Source: Sphingobium faniae
Lineage (GTDB): Bacteria > Pseudomonadota > Alphaproteobacteria > Sphingomonadales > Sphingomonadaceae
Assembly: GCA_900100475.1 (NCBI GenBank)
Contig: FMTU01000002.1
Span: forward strand, 186,001 to 250,000
Direction: 5' to 3'
DNA: 64,000 bases
This document shows positions 55,427-64,000 of the stretch, one piece after another. The position numbers were made by a program, and so were the translations under genes. The notes below the pieces were generated by a model, which ran no database searches, was not told the origin of the DNA, and worked only from the letters and a program-made list of their open reading frames with translations. Numbering within the stretch: position 1 is the first letter of the stretch; every line of letters begins with the position of its first letter.

Positions 55427-57472
55427 CTACTTCCCGTTCTTTGCGGTCTCACGCGCTTGCAAACGGATATAGTGGCGCAGCCCTTCCAGTTCCGCATCGG
55501 TCAACTGGCCAAAGGCGCCCATGCCGCGCGCCATCAGCGCCCCGTCATGGACAACCGAGCGGAAGGTGTCTGCGTCGAGCGGAACGGCGGATTTCCTCAG
55601 ATCGGGAGCAGCGCCGCCCGCCTTCATGCCGACACCGTGACAGATGACACAGGACGTGTTGTAGATGCCCGCGCCGACCTGCGCCTTTGCCGGATCGACG
55701 ACAAAGCCCGGATCGTCCTGAATCGGCATGTCGGCCATCTCGACCTTGGGCAGCACCTTCGTCCCGCCGATGGTGAAGGTCAGCACCCGGCGCGGCTGCT
55801 GGGCATAGTCCCAGTTGGGCGAATTGGGGAAGCTGCTGCGAAAGCCGGTGAGGATCGACACATATTGCTTGTTGCCGATCGAATAGCTGATCGGCGCGGA
55901 CAACATGCCATTCTGCGCCGGGAAGGACCAGAGCTTGCGCCCGGTCGTGGCCGAATAGGCATTGAAATTGCCGTCATTCGTCCCCTGAAAGACCAGATTG
56001 CCGCCGGTCGCCAGCGTCCCGCCGTTGAACACCTGCGGCTGGGGGATGGACCATGCGATCTTGTTGTTCGCCACGTCCCAGGCCACCAGCTTGCTCACCG
56101 CCGGGGGCGGCGGCGGCAGATCGGGCGAAGCCGCGCCAAGGCCCGTATTCACGAACATGCCGGGCTTATATTTCCAGTCCTTCAGATTGGCCGGATCGGT
56201 GACATAACGCCCGCCTTCCATGACCGGGATATAGCTGTAGCCCGTCTTGGGGCTGAACGACATCGCCTGTACGCCATGCGCCCCGTTGGCGAAGGGATAC
56301 ATCAGGAACGTCTTGCCATCGGGATAGAGTGAATCCGGATTGGTTTCCGGACGCCCCGTTTCGGGGTCGATGCGCTTGGCCCATGTCTGCTTGGCGAACT
56401 CGCCAGCGGAGATCAGCTTCCCGTTCTCCCGGTCGATCGCATAGAAAAAGCCGTTTTTGGGTGCGTGCATCAGCACGGAACGCTTCTTGCCGCCGATCTC
56501 GATGTCGGCCAGTTCGATGTCCATGGCATTGTTGAAATCATAGCTGTCGCCGGGGTTCGTCTGATAATGCCAGACATATTCGCCCGTCTTGACGTCCAGC
56601 GCGACGATGGAGCCAAGGAAAAGATTGTCGCCGCCGCCGGGGCTGCGGATCTTCTGGTTCCAGGGCCAGCCATTGCCGGTGCCGATGTAGAGGCGGTCAT
56701 ATTTGGCGTCATAGGCCATGGCGTGCCACACCGTGCCGCCGCCGCCATATTTCCACCATTCGCCGGTCCAGGTCTTCGCCGCCATTTCCATGGCCTTGTT
56801 CTCGAAGCCCTTGGCCGGATCGCCCGGCACGACATACCAGCGCCACGACTTCTTGCCCGTCTTGATGTCATAGGCCGTCACATAACCGCGCGTCGGGCTG
56901 TAATCCGCCCCGCCGAAACCGATCACGACCTTGTCGCCCGCAACCCATGGCGGGCCAGTGATATAACCGTTTTCCGCCTCGTCCAGCGTCTTGACCGACC
57001 AGCGTTCCTTGCCGGTTTTGGCATCGACCGCGATCAGGCGCCCTTCGCGGGTCGCCGTGAAGACCAGCCCGTCCTTATAGGCGATGCCGCGCGTGCCCCA
57101 CCCTGCCCTCTGGCGGGTCTGCGACTCCGGCTGGCTCGCCACATCAGGATCGAATTGCCACAACAGCTTGCCCGTGCGCGCATCCAGTGCGTGAACGACG
57201 CTCAACCCGACCGCGAAATAAAGAACGCCATCCACTTGAAGCGGTTGGGAATAGGAATCGAAAGTGTCGATATCATAGGACCAGGCGAGACCCAGATTAC
57301 CGATATTCTGCTCGTTAATTTCTTCGAGCCTGCTATAATGCTGCTCATTGTCGTCGCCGCCATAGCTGGACCAGTTGACATCCTGATTTCCGCTGGCCGT
57401 CAGTGCACCGCAGCCCCAAAGGCCGCCGGTCAGCGCCACGCCAGCAGTAAATACAAGCCACTTTCTTTTCAT
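55427..57472 (-). CDS. PQQ-dependent quinohemoprotein dehydrogenase, lipoprotein (second copy)
   Basis: A 681-residue paralogue of the protein at 41750. A lipoprotein signal (lipobox LWGC near residue 21) precedes the PQQ propeller (WTGEWWKYGGGGTVWHAMAYDAKYDRLYIGTGNG; NPGDSYDFNNAMDIE with the catalytic Asp candidate) and a C-terminal cytochrome c domain with CVICH near residue 607. The vicinal Cys pair is again absent (RAGWGTRG). It is expressed from the symmetric divergent promoter at 57511-57595. The 185 bases between it and the TetR gene show nothing I recognise. Confidence 0.9.
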   Translation of the reverse strand: MKRKWLVFTAGVALTGGLWGCGALTASGNQDVNWSSYGGDDNEQHYSRLEEINEQNIGNLGLAWSYDIDTFDSYSQPLQVDGVLYFAVGLSVVHALDARTGKLLWQFDPDVASQPESQTRQRAGWGTRGIAYKDGLVFTATREGRLIAVDAKTGKERWSVKTLDEAENGYITGPPWVAGDKVVIGFGGADYSPTRGYVTAYDIKTGKKSWRWYVVPGDPAKGFENKAMEMAAKTWTGEWWKYGGGGTVWHAMAYDAKYDRLYIGTGNGWPWNQKIRSPGGGDNLFLGSIVALDVKTGEYVWHYQTNPGDSYDFNNAMDIELADIEIGGKKRSVLMHAPKNGFFYAIDRENGKLISAGEFAKQTWAKRIDPETGRPETNPDSLYPDGKTFLMYPFANGAHGVQAMSFSPKTGYSYIPVMEGGRYVTDPANLKDWKYKPGMFVNTGLGAASPDLPPPPPAVSKLVAWDVANNKIAWSIPQPQVFNGGTLATGGNLVFQGTNDGNFNAYSATTGRKLWSFPAQNGMLSAPISYSIGNKQYVSILTGFRSSFPNSPNWDYAQQPRRVLTFTIGGTKVLPKVEMADMPIQDDPGFVVDPAKAQVGAGIYNTSCVICHGVGMKAGGAAPDLRKSAVPLDADTFRSVVHDGALMARGMGAFGQLTDAELEGLRHYIRLQARETAKNGK

Positions 57473-57510
57473 GCGTCCCTCTCCTGAAGCGCGCGACGGT
57501 GTTCGAATTT

Positions 57511-57595
57511 ATTGCACATTGGTGCAATATTGCGCCCTTGTCAAATGCGAATCTCGCATTGACATGGCAATCGCTTGCCTCATAATATTGCACCA
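57511..57595. promoter_or_regulatory. Symmetric divergent promoter with palindromic boxes
   Basis: Two -35 boxes face away from each other: TTGACA on the minus strand (57539-57544) and on the plus strand (57559-57564). Between them lies the inverted repeat AATGCGA-ATC-TCGCATT (57544-57560). A plus-strand -10 (CATAAT, 57581-57586) is 16 bases from its -35. On the left, ATTGCACATTGGTGCAAT (57511-57528) is a 7-4-7 palindrome over the minus-strand -10 region; on the right, the complement of TGGTGCAATAT is at 57585-57595. It drives the quinoprotein gene one way and the DUF35-thiolase pair the other. Confidence 0.65.
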
Positions 57596-57645
57596 ACGAT
57601 CACAATTATAATGGCGGGATTGGCTCGTCGGTGGAGCAGGATCGA

Positions 57646-58068
57646 ATGATGGCCCCGGCAACTGAACGCCCCCTTCCGCTGCCCGACCCGCTGTCGCAGC
57701 CCTTCTGGGACGCGGCGCGGGAGCATCGGCTCTGCGTTCAGGCTTGCCGCCAATGCGATCATCTCGCTTACCCGCCTGAAATCGCGTGTCGTGGCTGCAG
57801 CGGCGGCGATCTGTATTTTCGGGAAGTATCAGGACGCGCGACACTGCATAGCTGGACCGTGCTGCGCGACCCGCCCTCTCCGGGCTTTCGCGACCGGCTG
57901 CCCGTCATATTGGCGGTGGTGGAACTGGAGGAGCGGAAAGGCCTGTTGCTCAGCACCAACCTGATCGACACCGCGCCCGAAACGCTTCGCATCGACCTTC
58001 CTGTGGAGGTTCGGTTTGAGGATGTAAGTGATGACTGCACCTTCATTCATTTTGCCGGAGGGGCCTGA
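57646..58068 (+). CDS. Zinc-ribbon OB-fold (DUF35) protein
   Basis: A 140-residue partner protein. After an N-terminal helix (PLSQPFWDAAREHRL) comes a rubredoxin-like zinc ribbon with CRQC and CRGC (residues about 32-50), then an OB-fold domain (ATLHSWTVLRDPPSPGF, PVILAVVELEERKGLLLSTNL). It is of the ChsH2-DUF35 type that binds acyl-CoA and completes the active site of thiolase-fold aldolases. The thiolase-fold gene starts two bases after its stop. ATG 57646 has AGGA upstream; GTG 57631 is an alternative. Confidence 0.87.
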   Translation: MMAPATERPLPLPDPLSQPFWDAAREHRLCVQACRQCDHLAYPPEIACRGCSGGDLYFREVSGRATLHSWTVLRDPPSPGFRDRLPVILAVVELEERKGLLLSTNLIDTAPETLRIDLPVEVRFEDVSDDCTFIHFAGGA

Positions 58069-58070
58069 AA

Positions 58071-59258
58071 ATGTGGGCGAATAGCGGCAAAGTCGCCGTC
58101 GCAGGCGTGGGTTATAGCCCGTTGGAACGGCGCTCGGCGCAATCCCTGGCAGCCCTGACGGTTCAGGCCTGCGATGCCGCGCTCGCCGATGCGGGCCTTG
58201 GCCGCCACGACCTGGACGGGGTCGCCACCAGTCCCGCCATGCCCCGCTATGGCGGGAAAAAGGGCGTGGATGAGGGCATTGATATCGTGACGCCATGGTA
58301 TCTGTCCGACCTGTTCGGCATTTCCGGCCACGTGGCGTGGACGGGATCGACCAACGGCATGGTGACGCAAAGCCTGATCGACGGCGCGCTGGCGATCGCG
58401 GCGGGCCTGTGCCGCCATGTCATCGTCTATCGCGCGCTGCATGTGCCCGATGGCCGCTATGTCAATTTCGATACCGCCCATGCGGTCGGGGGCGACCAGT
58501 ATCTCGCGCCCTATGGTTTCAACATGCCGCCTGCCTGGGCCGCGATCGCCCTGCGCCGCTATTTCGAACTTTATGGCTATGAACGCGCCGATTTCGCGCG
58601 CTACATCGCCGACAATCGCGCCAATGCCCAGTTGAACCCCAACGCATTCTGGCGCGGGAAGCCGATTACCGCCGACGATTATCTGAATTCCCGCATGATC
58701 GCCGATCCGATGTCGATCCTCGATTGCGATATCCCGGTGGACGGCTGCTGCGCGCTCATTCTGACATCGACCGAGCGCGCCCGCGATCTGCGCCAGCGCC
58801 CTGCCCTGCTCACCGGCTTTGCAGCCGGCACACGACATGGCGCGGGGGGAACGCCGATGAATATGGACGATATGTGGGAAGGCGCGCGCGAAACCGCCGG
58901 ACGGCTGTGGACCGCCACCGGCCTTTCACCCGCTGACATCGACACGGCCCAGCTTTATGACGGGTTCAGCCCTCTGGTCCTGACATGGCTGGAGGGCATG
59001 GGGTTTTGCGAACAGGGCGAAGGCCTCGCCTTCCTGCGCGAAGGTCATGGCAGCCTGACCGGCCGCTTGCCGATCAACACCGGCGGCGGCGCGCTGGGCG
59101 AAGGGCGGCTGCACGGCATGACCCAATTGGCCGAAGCCGTGATGCAGGTGACGGACCGCGCGGGCGAAAGGCAGGTGTCCGGCGCGCATCATGCGCTCGC
59201 CACCATCTCCAACGGCCTTGCCAAATCGACGGCCTTCATCTTCAGCCGCGACGGCTGA
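58071..59258 (+). CDS. Thiolase-fold protein, SCP-x/lipid-transfer type
   Basis: A 395-residue thiolase-fold protein paired with the upstream DUF35 gene. The nucleophile region reads VAWTGSTNGMVTQ, with no Cys. Tyr is kept in AQLYDGFSPLVLTW, but the second Ltp2 tyrosine position reads Arg (NTGGGALGEGRLHGM), unlike the protein at 45899. It may be a retro-aldolase, a non-thiolytic cleaving enzyme or a structural partner. It is the last accessory gene before core genome resumes. Confidence 0.83.
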   Translation: MWANSGKVAVAGVGYSPLERRSAQSLAALTVQACDAALADAGLGRHDLDGVATSPAMPRYGGKKGVDEGIDIVTPWYLSDLFGISGHVAWTGSTNGMVTQSLIDGALAIAAGLCRHVIVYRALHVPDGRYVNFDTAHAVGGDQYLAPYGFNMPPAWAAIALRRYFELYGYERADFARYIADNRANAQLNPNAFWRGKPITADDYLNSRMIADPMSILDCDIPVDGCCALILTSTERARDLRQRPALLTGFAAGTRHGAGGTPMNMDDMWEGARETAGRLWTATGLSPADIDTAQLYDGFSPLVLTWLEGMGFCEQGEGLAFLREGHGSLTGRLPINTGGGALGEGRLHGMTQLAEAVMQVTDRAGERQVSGAHHALATISNGLAKSTAFIFSRDG

Positions 59259-59323
59259 CGCCGAGCTGTCATTTTCTACTGAAAAACTCTGGATATTCCC
59301 ACGTCGCGCCGCAATAATGTTTC

Positions 59324-61108
59324 ATGACCGGCGCGATCAATCCTCAAAGTTTCAGCGATTCCCTCGTTATCCTGGGCGCGGCCGGTCTGGTCATCCCCGG
59401 CTTCGCCCGGTTCCGCATCAGCCCCGTAATCGGCTTCATCCTGGTCGGCCTCGCGGTCGGCCCGGCGGGGCTGGGGGCGCTGGTGGACGAATATCCCTGG
59501 CTTTACCATTTCACCATAGCCGACCAGCAGGCAATTGAACCATTTGCGGAACTGGGCGTCATATTGTTGCTGTTTTCCATAGGGCTGGAACTGAGTTTCC
59601 GCCGTCTGTGGACGATGCGGACGCAAGTGTTCGGCGTCGGCGCGACCGAACTGATCGGCAGCGGCCTGCTGATCGCCGCGGGCCTCTACATCCTGGGCCA
59701 GCCTACCGCGGGCGCCATCGGCCTCGGCCTTGCGCTGGCGCTTTCCTCGACCGCCGTGGTGCTGCCCATGGTCGGCACTCGGAGCGCGGTGGGCCGCGCC
59801 GCCTTTTCGATGCTGCTGTTCGAGGATCTGGCGCTGGTCCCCATCATCTTCATGCTGGGCGCGCTGGCCCCCTCGGTCGCCGCCAGCCCGGACGGCGCGT
59901 GGAGCGAACTGGCCAGCACATTGCTGAAAGGCGGCTTTACCATTGCCGTCATGCTGGTGCTCGGCCGCTTCTTCCTGCCTCATGTCTTCAGTCAGGCCGC
60001 CCGCACCAAAAGCCCCGAGGTGTTTCTGGCCGCCAGCCTGCTGGTGGTAATCGTCTCCAGCCTCGCCACCTCGATCGCGGGCCTTTCGCCCATTGTGGGC
60101 GCGCTGCTGGCGGGCCTGCTGATCGCGGAAACCGAATATCATGGTGAAGTCGAGGTGATGACCGCGCCGTTCAAGGGGCTGGCGCTGGGCGTTTTCCTCA
60201 TCACCGTGGGCATGAGCCTGGACCTGCGCGTCATCCTCGCCAATTGGCCCAGTCTCGTGCTGGCCGTCGTCGGCGTCATCCTTGCCAAGACGCTGGTGAC
60301 GGCGGCGCTCCTCTATTTTTCCGGCGCGCGCAAGGGCGTGGCGCTGGAAGTCGGCGTACTGATGTCCAGCCCGTCCGAAACCACGCTGATCGTGCTGTCG
60401 GCGGCGGCAGCGGCCAAGCTGATCCTGCCTTCGACCGCCGCTTTCTGGCAGATCGTGACCGCCATCGGCCTTACCATCACGCCGCTTCTCGCCCGTATCG
60501 GCCACGATATCGCCCGCCGCCTCGAAATGGCGCTGGGCGAGGAAGCGGTGGAAGTGAAGGAGGAACAGATCGAGGCAGCCGCCGTGGTGATCGGATTTGG
60601 CCGGGTCGGCCATATGGTCTGCGATCTGCTCAAGACGCACAAGCAACGCTTCATCATCGTGGAATCCGACCCCGATGTCGTCGCCGAAGCCCGTCGCGAT
60701 GGCTATCCGATCCTCTTTGGCGACGTGGCGCGGGCGGAAATGCTCGACCGGTTGCGGCTGGGTCATGCCCGCGCGCTGATCCTGACCATGGACGATCCGG
60801 TGCTGTCGGTCCGCGTGACCAAGCGGGTGCGCGGCTGGGTGCCGGACCTGCCCATCATCGCCCGCGCCCGCGACACCGAACATGCAGCCCAGCTTTACCG
60901 GGCGGGAGCCAGCGACGCCGTGCCCGAAACGCTCGAAAGCTCGTTGCAACTGGCGGAAACCGCGCTGGTCGATCTGGGTGTCGCCATGGGTCCGGTAATC
61001 GCTTCCATCCACCAGATGCGCGAAGATCTTCGCATCGGGATCAAGGATGCCGCTCAGCTTGAAAATGTGCCCAAACTGCGCCGACTGCGGCCGGACGAGG
61101 TGCCTTAG
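59324..61108 (+). CDS. CPA2 family monovalent cation:proton antiporter with RCK domain (Kef/YbaL-like)
   Basis: A 594-residue membrane protein. About twelve hydrophobic segments make the Na/H-exchanger domain (residues 1-390, with ELGVILLLFSIGLELSF and LALSSTAVVLPMV), followed by a TrkA-N/RCK nucleotide-binding domain (AAVVIGFGRVGHMVCDLL, near residues 425-540) and a short cytoplasmic tail. It should exchange K+ or Na+ for protons under control of a bound nucleotide. It is convergent with alaS and belongs to the right-hand core flank. Confidence 0.93.
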   Translation: MTGAINPQSFSDSLVILGAAGLVIPGFARFRISPVIGFILVGLAVGPAGLGALVDEYPWLYHFTIADQQAIEPFAELGVILLLFSIGLELSFRRLWTMRTQVFGVGATELIGSGLLIAAGLYILGQPTAGAIGLGLALALSSTAVVLPMVGTRSAVGRAAFSMLLFEDLALVPIIFMLGALAPSVAASPDGAWSELASTLLKGGFTIAVMLVLGRFFLPHVFSQAARTKSPEVFLAASLLVVIVSSLATSIAGLSPIVGALLAGLLIAETEYHGEVEVMTAPFKGLALGVFLITVGMSLDLRVILANWPSLVLAVVGVILAKTLVTAALLYFSGARKGVALEVGVLMSSPSETTLIVLSAAAAAKLILPSTAAFWQIVTAIGLTITPLLARIGHDIARRLEMALGEEAVEVKEEQIEAAAVVIGFGRVGHMVCDLLKTHKQRFIIVESDPDVVAEARRDGYPILFGDVARAEMLDRLRLGHARALILTMDDPVLSVRVTKRVRGWVPDLPIIARARDTEHAAQLYRAGASDAVPETLESSLQLAETALVDLGVAMGPVIASIHQMREDLRIGIKDAAQLENVPKLRRLRPDEVP

Positions 61109-61165
61109 GACCAGATGGAAGCGCTGCCTGCTCCTGCCATCGCGGGAGTATGGCTCGGGCAGCCT

Positions 61166-63823
61166 TCAGGCCGGAACCTTCGCCAGCGCCGCCCTCACCG
61201 CTTCGATCGCCGCGCCGGCCTTGTCGCCATCGGGACCGCCGCCCTGCGCCATGTCGGGACGTCCGCCGCCGCCCTTCCCGCCCAGCGCCTCAACACCCGC
61301 GCGGACCAGATCGACCGCACTGATGCTTCCCGTCAGGTCCTCGGTGACGCCCACGGCGATGCTGGCGCGGCCTTCGGTGACGGCCAGAACCGCCGAAACG
61401 CCGCTGCCCAGCGTCGCCTTGTTCTGATCGACGATGCCGCGCAATTCCTTGGGGTCCAGCCCTTCGATCACTTGCCCCAGAAAGCTGATATTGCCGACCT
61501 GTTCCGGGCCCGCTGCCTGCGCCGAACCACCGCCGCCGCCCAGTGCCAGCGCCTTCTTCGCTTCGGCCAGTTCACGTTCCAGCTTGCGGCTCTGCTCCAC
61601 CAGCGCCGCGATGCGGGCGGGCACTTCCTCTGGCGTCGTCTTGAGCGTGGCCGCCGATTGACGCAGCCGATCCTCACGGTCGGAGAGCCAGAGCCGCGCG
61701 GCCTCCCCGGTCAGCGCCTCGATCCGGCGGACGCCCGAAGAGACGGCGCTTTCCGATATGATCTTGAGCAGCGCGATATCGCCGGTCGCGCGGACGTGGG
61801 TGCCACCGCACAGTTCGACAGAATAGCTGTGTTCATCGCGCCGGCCCATGGAAAGGACGCGGACCTCATCGCCATATTTCTCCCCGAACAGCGCCATGGC
61901 GCCTGCCGCGATGGCGTCGTCGGGGGTCATGAGGCGCGTGGTCACATCCTCATTGTGACGGATCTGTTCGTTCACGTCCGCTTCGATGGCCGCGATCTGG
62001 CTGTGGGTCAGCGCTTCGGGATGCGAGAAGTCGAAACGCAGGCGATCCGGCGCGACCAGGCTGCCCTTCTGCGTGACATGCGCGCCCAGCTCCTTGCGAA
62101 GCGCGGCGTGCAGCAGGTGTGTCGCGCTGTGATTGGCGCGGATGCGGTCGCGACGGCCGGTATCGACGCTGAGATGAATGGTGTCTCCGACCTTGATACT
62201 GCCCACGCCAATCCTCGCGCGGTGGGCATGCAGGCGGCCGAGCGGCTTGGCGGTGTCCTCCACGTCGGCAACCAGCCCTGCCTGCGAGGACAGGGTGCCA
62301 GCGTCGCCCATCTGTCCGCCGCTCTCGCCATAGAAGGGCGTCTGGTTGGTGATGACGGACACTTCATCGCCCGGCCCTGCGCTGTCAACGCGCGCGCCAT
62401 CCTTGACCAGCGCAACGACTTCGCCCTCGCCCTCGGTCGAGGTGTAGCCGATGAATTCGGTGCTGCCTGCCGTTTCCGCTATGTCGAACCAGATTTCATC
62501 GGACGCCTTCTCGCCCGATCCCTTCCACGCCGCGCGGGCGACGGCCTTCTGTTCAGCCATCGCCGTGTCGAAGCCGGTGCGGTCGACGCCCAGCCCGCGC
62601 GAGCGCAGCGCGTCTTCAGTCAGGTCATAGGGGAAACCATAGGTGTCGTAGAGCCTGAACGCGGTTTCACCGGGCAGCGTGGCCCCGTCGCTCAGGTCGG
62701 CGGTGGCTTCATCCAGCAGCTTGAGGCCGTTTTCCAGCGTCTTGCGGAACCGGGCCTCCTCCCGCAGCAACGTCTCCTCGATCAGCGGCTGCGCGCGGAC
62801 CAGTTCGGGATAAGCGCCACCCATTTCGGAGACGAGGCTGCTGACGAGACGATACATCAGCGGCTCCTTCGCGCCGAGGATGTGCGCGTGGCGCATGGCG
62901 CGTCGCATGATACGGCGCAGGACATAGCCGCGCCCTTCATTGGCGGGCAGCACACCGTCCGCGATCAGGAAGCTGGTCGAACGAAGGTGGTCCGCGATGA
63001 CGCGATGGCTGGCCTTATGCTCGCCATCGGTGGTGGTACGGGTCAGCGCGCCGCTTTCGGCGATTAGCGCCCTGAACGTGTCGGTGTCGTAATTGTCATG
63101 GACGCCCTGCATGACGGCGGCGACGCGTTCCAGCCCCATGCCGGTGTCGATGCTGGGCCGGGGCAGGTTGCCGACGATCTCGTTCGCTTCCTGCTCATAC
63201 TGCATGAAGACGAGGTTCCAGATCTCGACGAAGCGATCGCCATCCTCTTCCGGGCTTCCCGGAGGGCCGCCCCAGATATGCTCGCCATGATCGTAGAAGA
63301 TTTCGGAACAGGGACCGCAAGGGCCGCTGTCGCCCATCGCCCAGAAATTATCCTTGGTCGGGATGCGGATGATCTTGTGTTCGGGCAGGCCCGCGATCTT
63401 CTTCCACAGGTCGAAGGCTTCGTCGTCGGTGTGATAGACCGTCGCCGTCAGCTTCTCCGCCGGAATGCCCCACTCTTTCGTCAGCAGCGTCCAGGCGTGG
63501 AGAATCGCCTGCTCCTTGAAATAGTCGCCGAAGCTGAAATTCCCCAGCATCTCGAAAAAAGTATGGTGGCGCGCAGTATAGCCGACATTGTCGAGATCGT
63601 TATGCTTGCCCCCCGCGCGGACCGACTTCTGGCTGGATGTCGCCTGCGTATAAGGCCGGGTTTCAAGGCCCGTGAAGACATTCTTGAACGGCACCATGCC
63701 CGCATTGACGAACATGAGCGTCGGGTCGTTATGCGGCACCAGAGGCGCGGACGGGACGATGGTGTGGCCGTTCGCCCCGAAATATTCGAGGAAGGAGCGG
63801 CGAATGTCGTTGGTCGAGGTCAT
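61166..63823 (-). CDS. alaS: Alanyl-tRNA synthetase
   Basis: An 885-residue class II synthetase of full length. The N-terminus ([43 protein letters not shown]) is diagnostic, the editing domain has [12 protein letters not shown] and the zinc motif VELCGGTHV, and the C-terminal oligomerisation domain ends in a Gly-rich segment ([16 protein letters not shown]). It charges tRNA-Ala and clears Ser/Gly mischarging. The 114 bases upstream contain its promoter region with no clear boxes. Confidence 0.98.
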   Translation of the reverse strand: MTSTNDIRRSFLEYFGANGHTIVPSAPLVPHNDPTLMFVNAGMVPFKNVFTGLETRPYTQATSSQKSVRAGGKHNDLDNVGYTARHHTFFEMLGNFSFGDYFKEQAILHAWTLLTKEWGIPAEKLTATVYHTDDEAFDLWKKIAGLPEHKIIRIPTKDNFWAMGDSGPCGPCSEIFYDHGEHIWGGPPGSPEEDGDRFVEIWNLVFMQYEQEANEIVGNLPRPSIDTGMGLERVAAVMQGVHDNYDTDTFRALIAESGALTRTTTDGEHKASHRVIADHLRSTSFLIADGVLPANEGRGYVLRRIMRRAMRHAHILGAKEPLMYRLVSSLVSEMGGAYPELVRAQPLIEETLLREEARFRKTLENGLKLLDEATADLSDGATLPGETAFRLYDTYGFPYDLTEDALRSRGLGVDRTGFDTAMAEQKAVARAAWKGSGEKASDEIWFDIAETAGSTEFIGYTSTEGEGEVVALVKDGARVDSAGPGDEVSVITNQTPFYGESGGQMGDAGTLSSQAGLVADVEDTAKPLGRLHAHRARIGVGSIKVGDTIHLSVDTGRRDRIRANHSATHLLHAALRKELGAHVTQKGSLVAPDRLRFDFSHPEALTHSQIAAIEADVNEQIRHNEDVTTRLMTPDDAIAAGAMALFGEKYGDEVRVLSMGRRDEHSYSVELCGGTHVRATGDIALLKIISESAVSSGVRRIEALTGEAARLWLSDREDRLRQSAATLKTTPEEVPARIAALVEQSRKLERELAEAKKALALGGGGGSAQAAGPEQVGNISFLGQVIEGLDPKELRGIVDQNKATLGSGVSAVLAVTEGRASIAVGVTEDLTGSISAVDLVRAGVEALGGKGGGGRPDMAQGGGPDGDKAGAAIEAVRAALAKVPA

Positions 63824-63898
63824 GGGGGCGATTTAGTGGGAAGCGCCCCGGCGCACAAGCGGGGCTTTTCACCGCAGCGGCCGATTGGATGATATGGC

Positions 63899-63936
63899 GG
63901 GACGGGCGGCGGAAATCGCGCAGCCCGTCCCTTTTT
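63899..63936 (+). terminator. Hairpin with T-run between alaS start and malate synthase end
   Basis: GGGACGGGC (63899-63907) and GCCCGTCCC (63923-63931) form a 9-bp perfect stem followed by TTTTT on the plus strand. No plus-strand gene ends here; the minus-strand gene stops just to its right. It probably terminates that gene from the stem alone, with the U-run facing the other way. Confidence 0.6.
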
Positions 63937-63937
63937 A

Positions 63938-64000
63938 TCAGGCGGCGGCCTTGGCGCGCGCGCGATATTGATGCAGCAGCGGTTCGGTATAACCATTGGG
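63938..64000 (-). CDS. glcB: Malate synthase G, C-terminal end (5' part outside window)
   Basis: The last 20 codons read PNGYTEPLLHQYRARAKAAA and end at TGA 63938-63940. The NGYTEPLLH stretch is the C-terminal signature of malate synthase G, which condenses glyoxylate with acetyl-CoA. The fragment is short, so the call rests on this motif only. Confidence 0.65.
   Translation of the reverse strand, partial: PNGYTEPLLHQYRARAKAAA

Overview
The window is a piece of a GC-rich alphaproteobacterial chromosome. Protein style and gene content (retropepsin-like protease, IS30 and ISNCY elements, large CoA-ester catabolic clusters with CaiB/BaiF transferases, SCP-x thiolases and DUF35 partners) point to a sphingomonad such as Sphingobium, Novosphingobium or Sphingopyxis. 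The genus is an inference; no rRNA gene is present.

Left flank (1 to about 14.8 kb) is core genome: the 3' end of addA, trxA, an argJ-inositol monophosphatase pair, secA, an Rnk/GreA-like factor, tRNA-Ser(UGA), a lytic transglycosylase, a penicillin-binding carboxypeptidase, then an overlapping run tmk-holB-metG-tatD-MBL hydrolase-retropepsin. Right flank (59.3 to 64 kb) is again core: a CPA2 potassium/proton antiporter, alaS and the end of a malate synthase G gene.

Between them lies about 44 kb of accessory catabolism. It opens with two abutting insertion sequences (an IS30 element about 14883-16044 and an ISNCY element 16048-17737 with doubled ends). Module A (17.8-27.4 kb) has an IclR regulator with a 16-bp palindrome at the divergent promoter, a hydratase-2 and an HpcH/CitE-type lyase on one side, and on the other SDR, acyl-CoA dehydrogenase, CaiB transferase, thiolase, a methylsuccinyl-CoA-dehydrogenase-like protein and a mesaconyl-C4-CoA-hydratase-like protein. 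Module B (27.5-34.8 kb) holds an EamA exporter, cytochrome c, CaiB-SDR-enoyl-CoA hydratase, an AhpD-like protein plus thiolase, and cofD of coenzyme F420 synthesis.

Module C (35.8-48.5 kb) is one ten-gene transcription unit: APH-type kinase, SDR, ACAD11-like dehydrogenase, MFS carrier, CoA ligase, lipoprotein quinohemoprotein dehydrogenase, FadB-like protein, thiolase-fold protein, a zinc-less DUF35 protein and a Tat-type SMP-30 lactonase-like lipoprotein. The kinase/SDR/ACAD/ligase set matches the logic of the levulinate (lva) pathway, in which a 4-hydroxyacyl-CoA is phosphorylated and isomerised so that beta-oxidation can proceed. Module D (48.7-57.5 kb, opposite strand) has a second quinohemoprotein dehydrogenase, a TetR gene broken by an in-frame stop, enoyl-CoA hydratase, flavin reductase, a fused double CaiB transferase, a luciferase-like monooxygenase and a SnoaL-like protein; a divergent DUF35/thiolase pair follows. 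I infer that A to D together import, activate and degrade an oxygenated, branched compound through periplasmic quinoprotein oxidation, CoA activation, 4-hydroxyacyl processing and retro-aldol or thiolytic cleavage. The substrate cannot be read from sequence.
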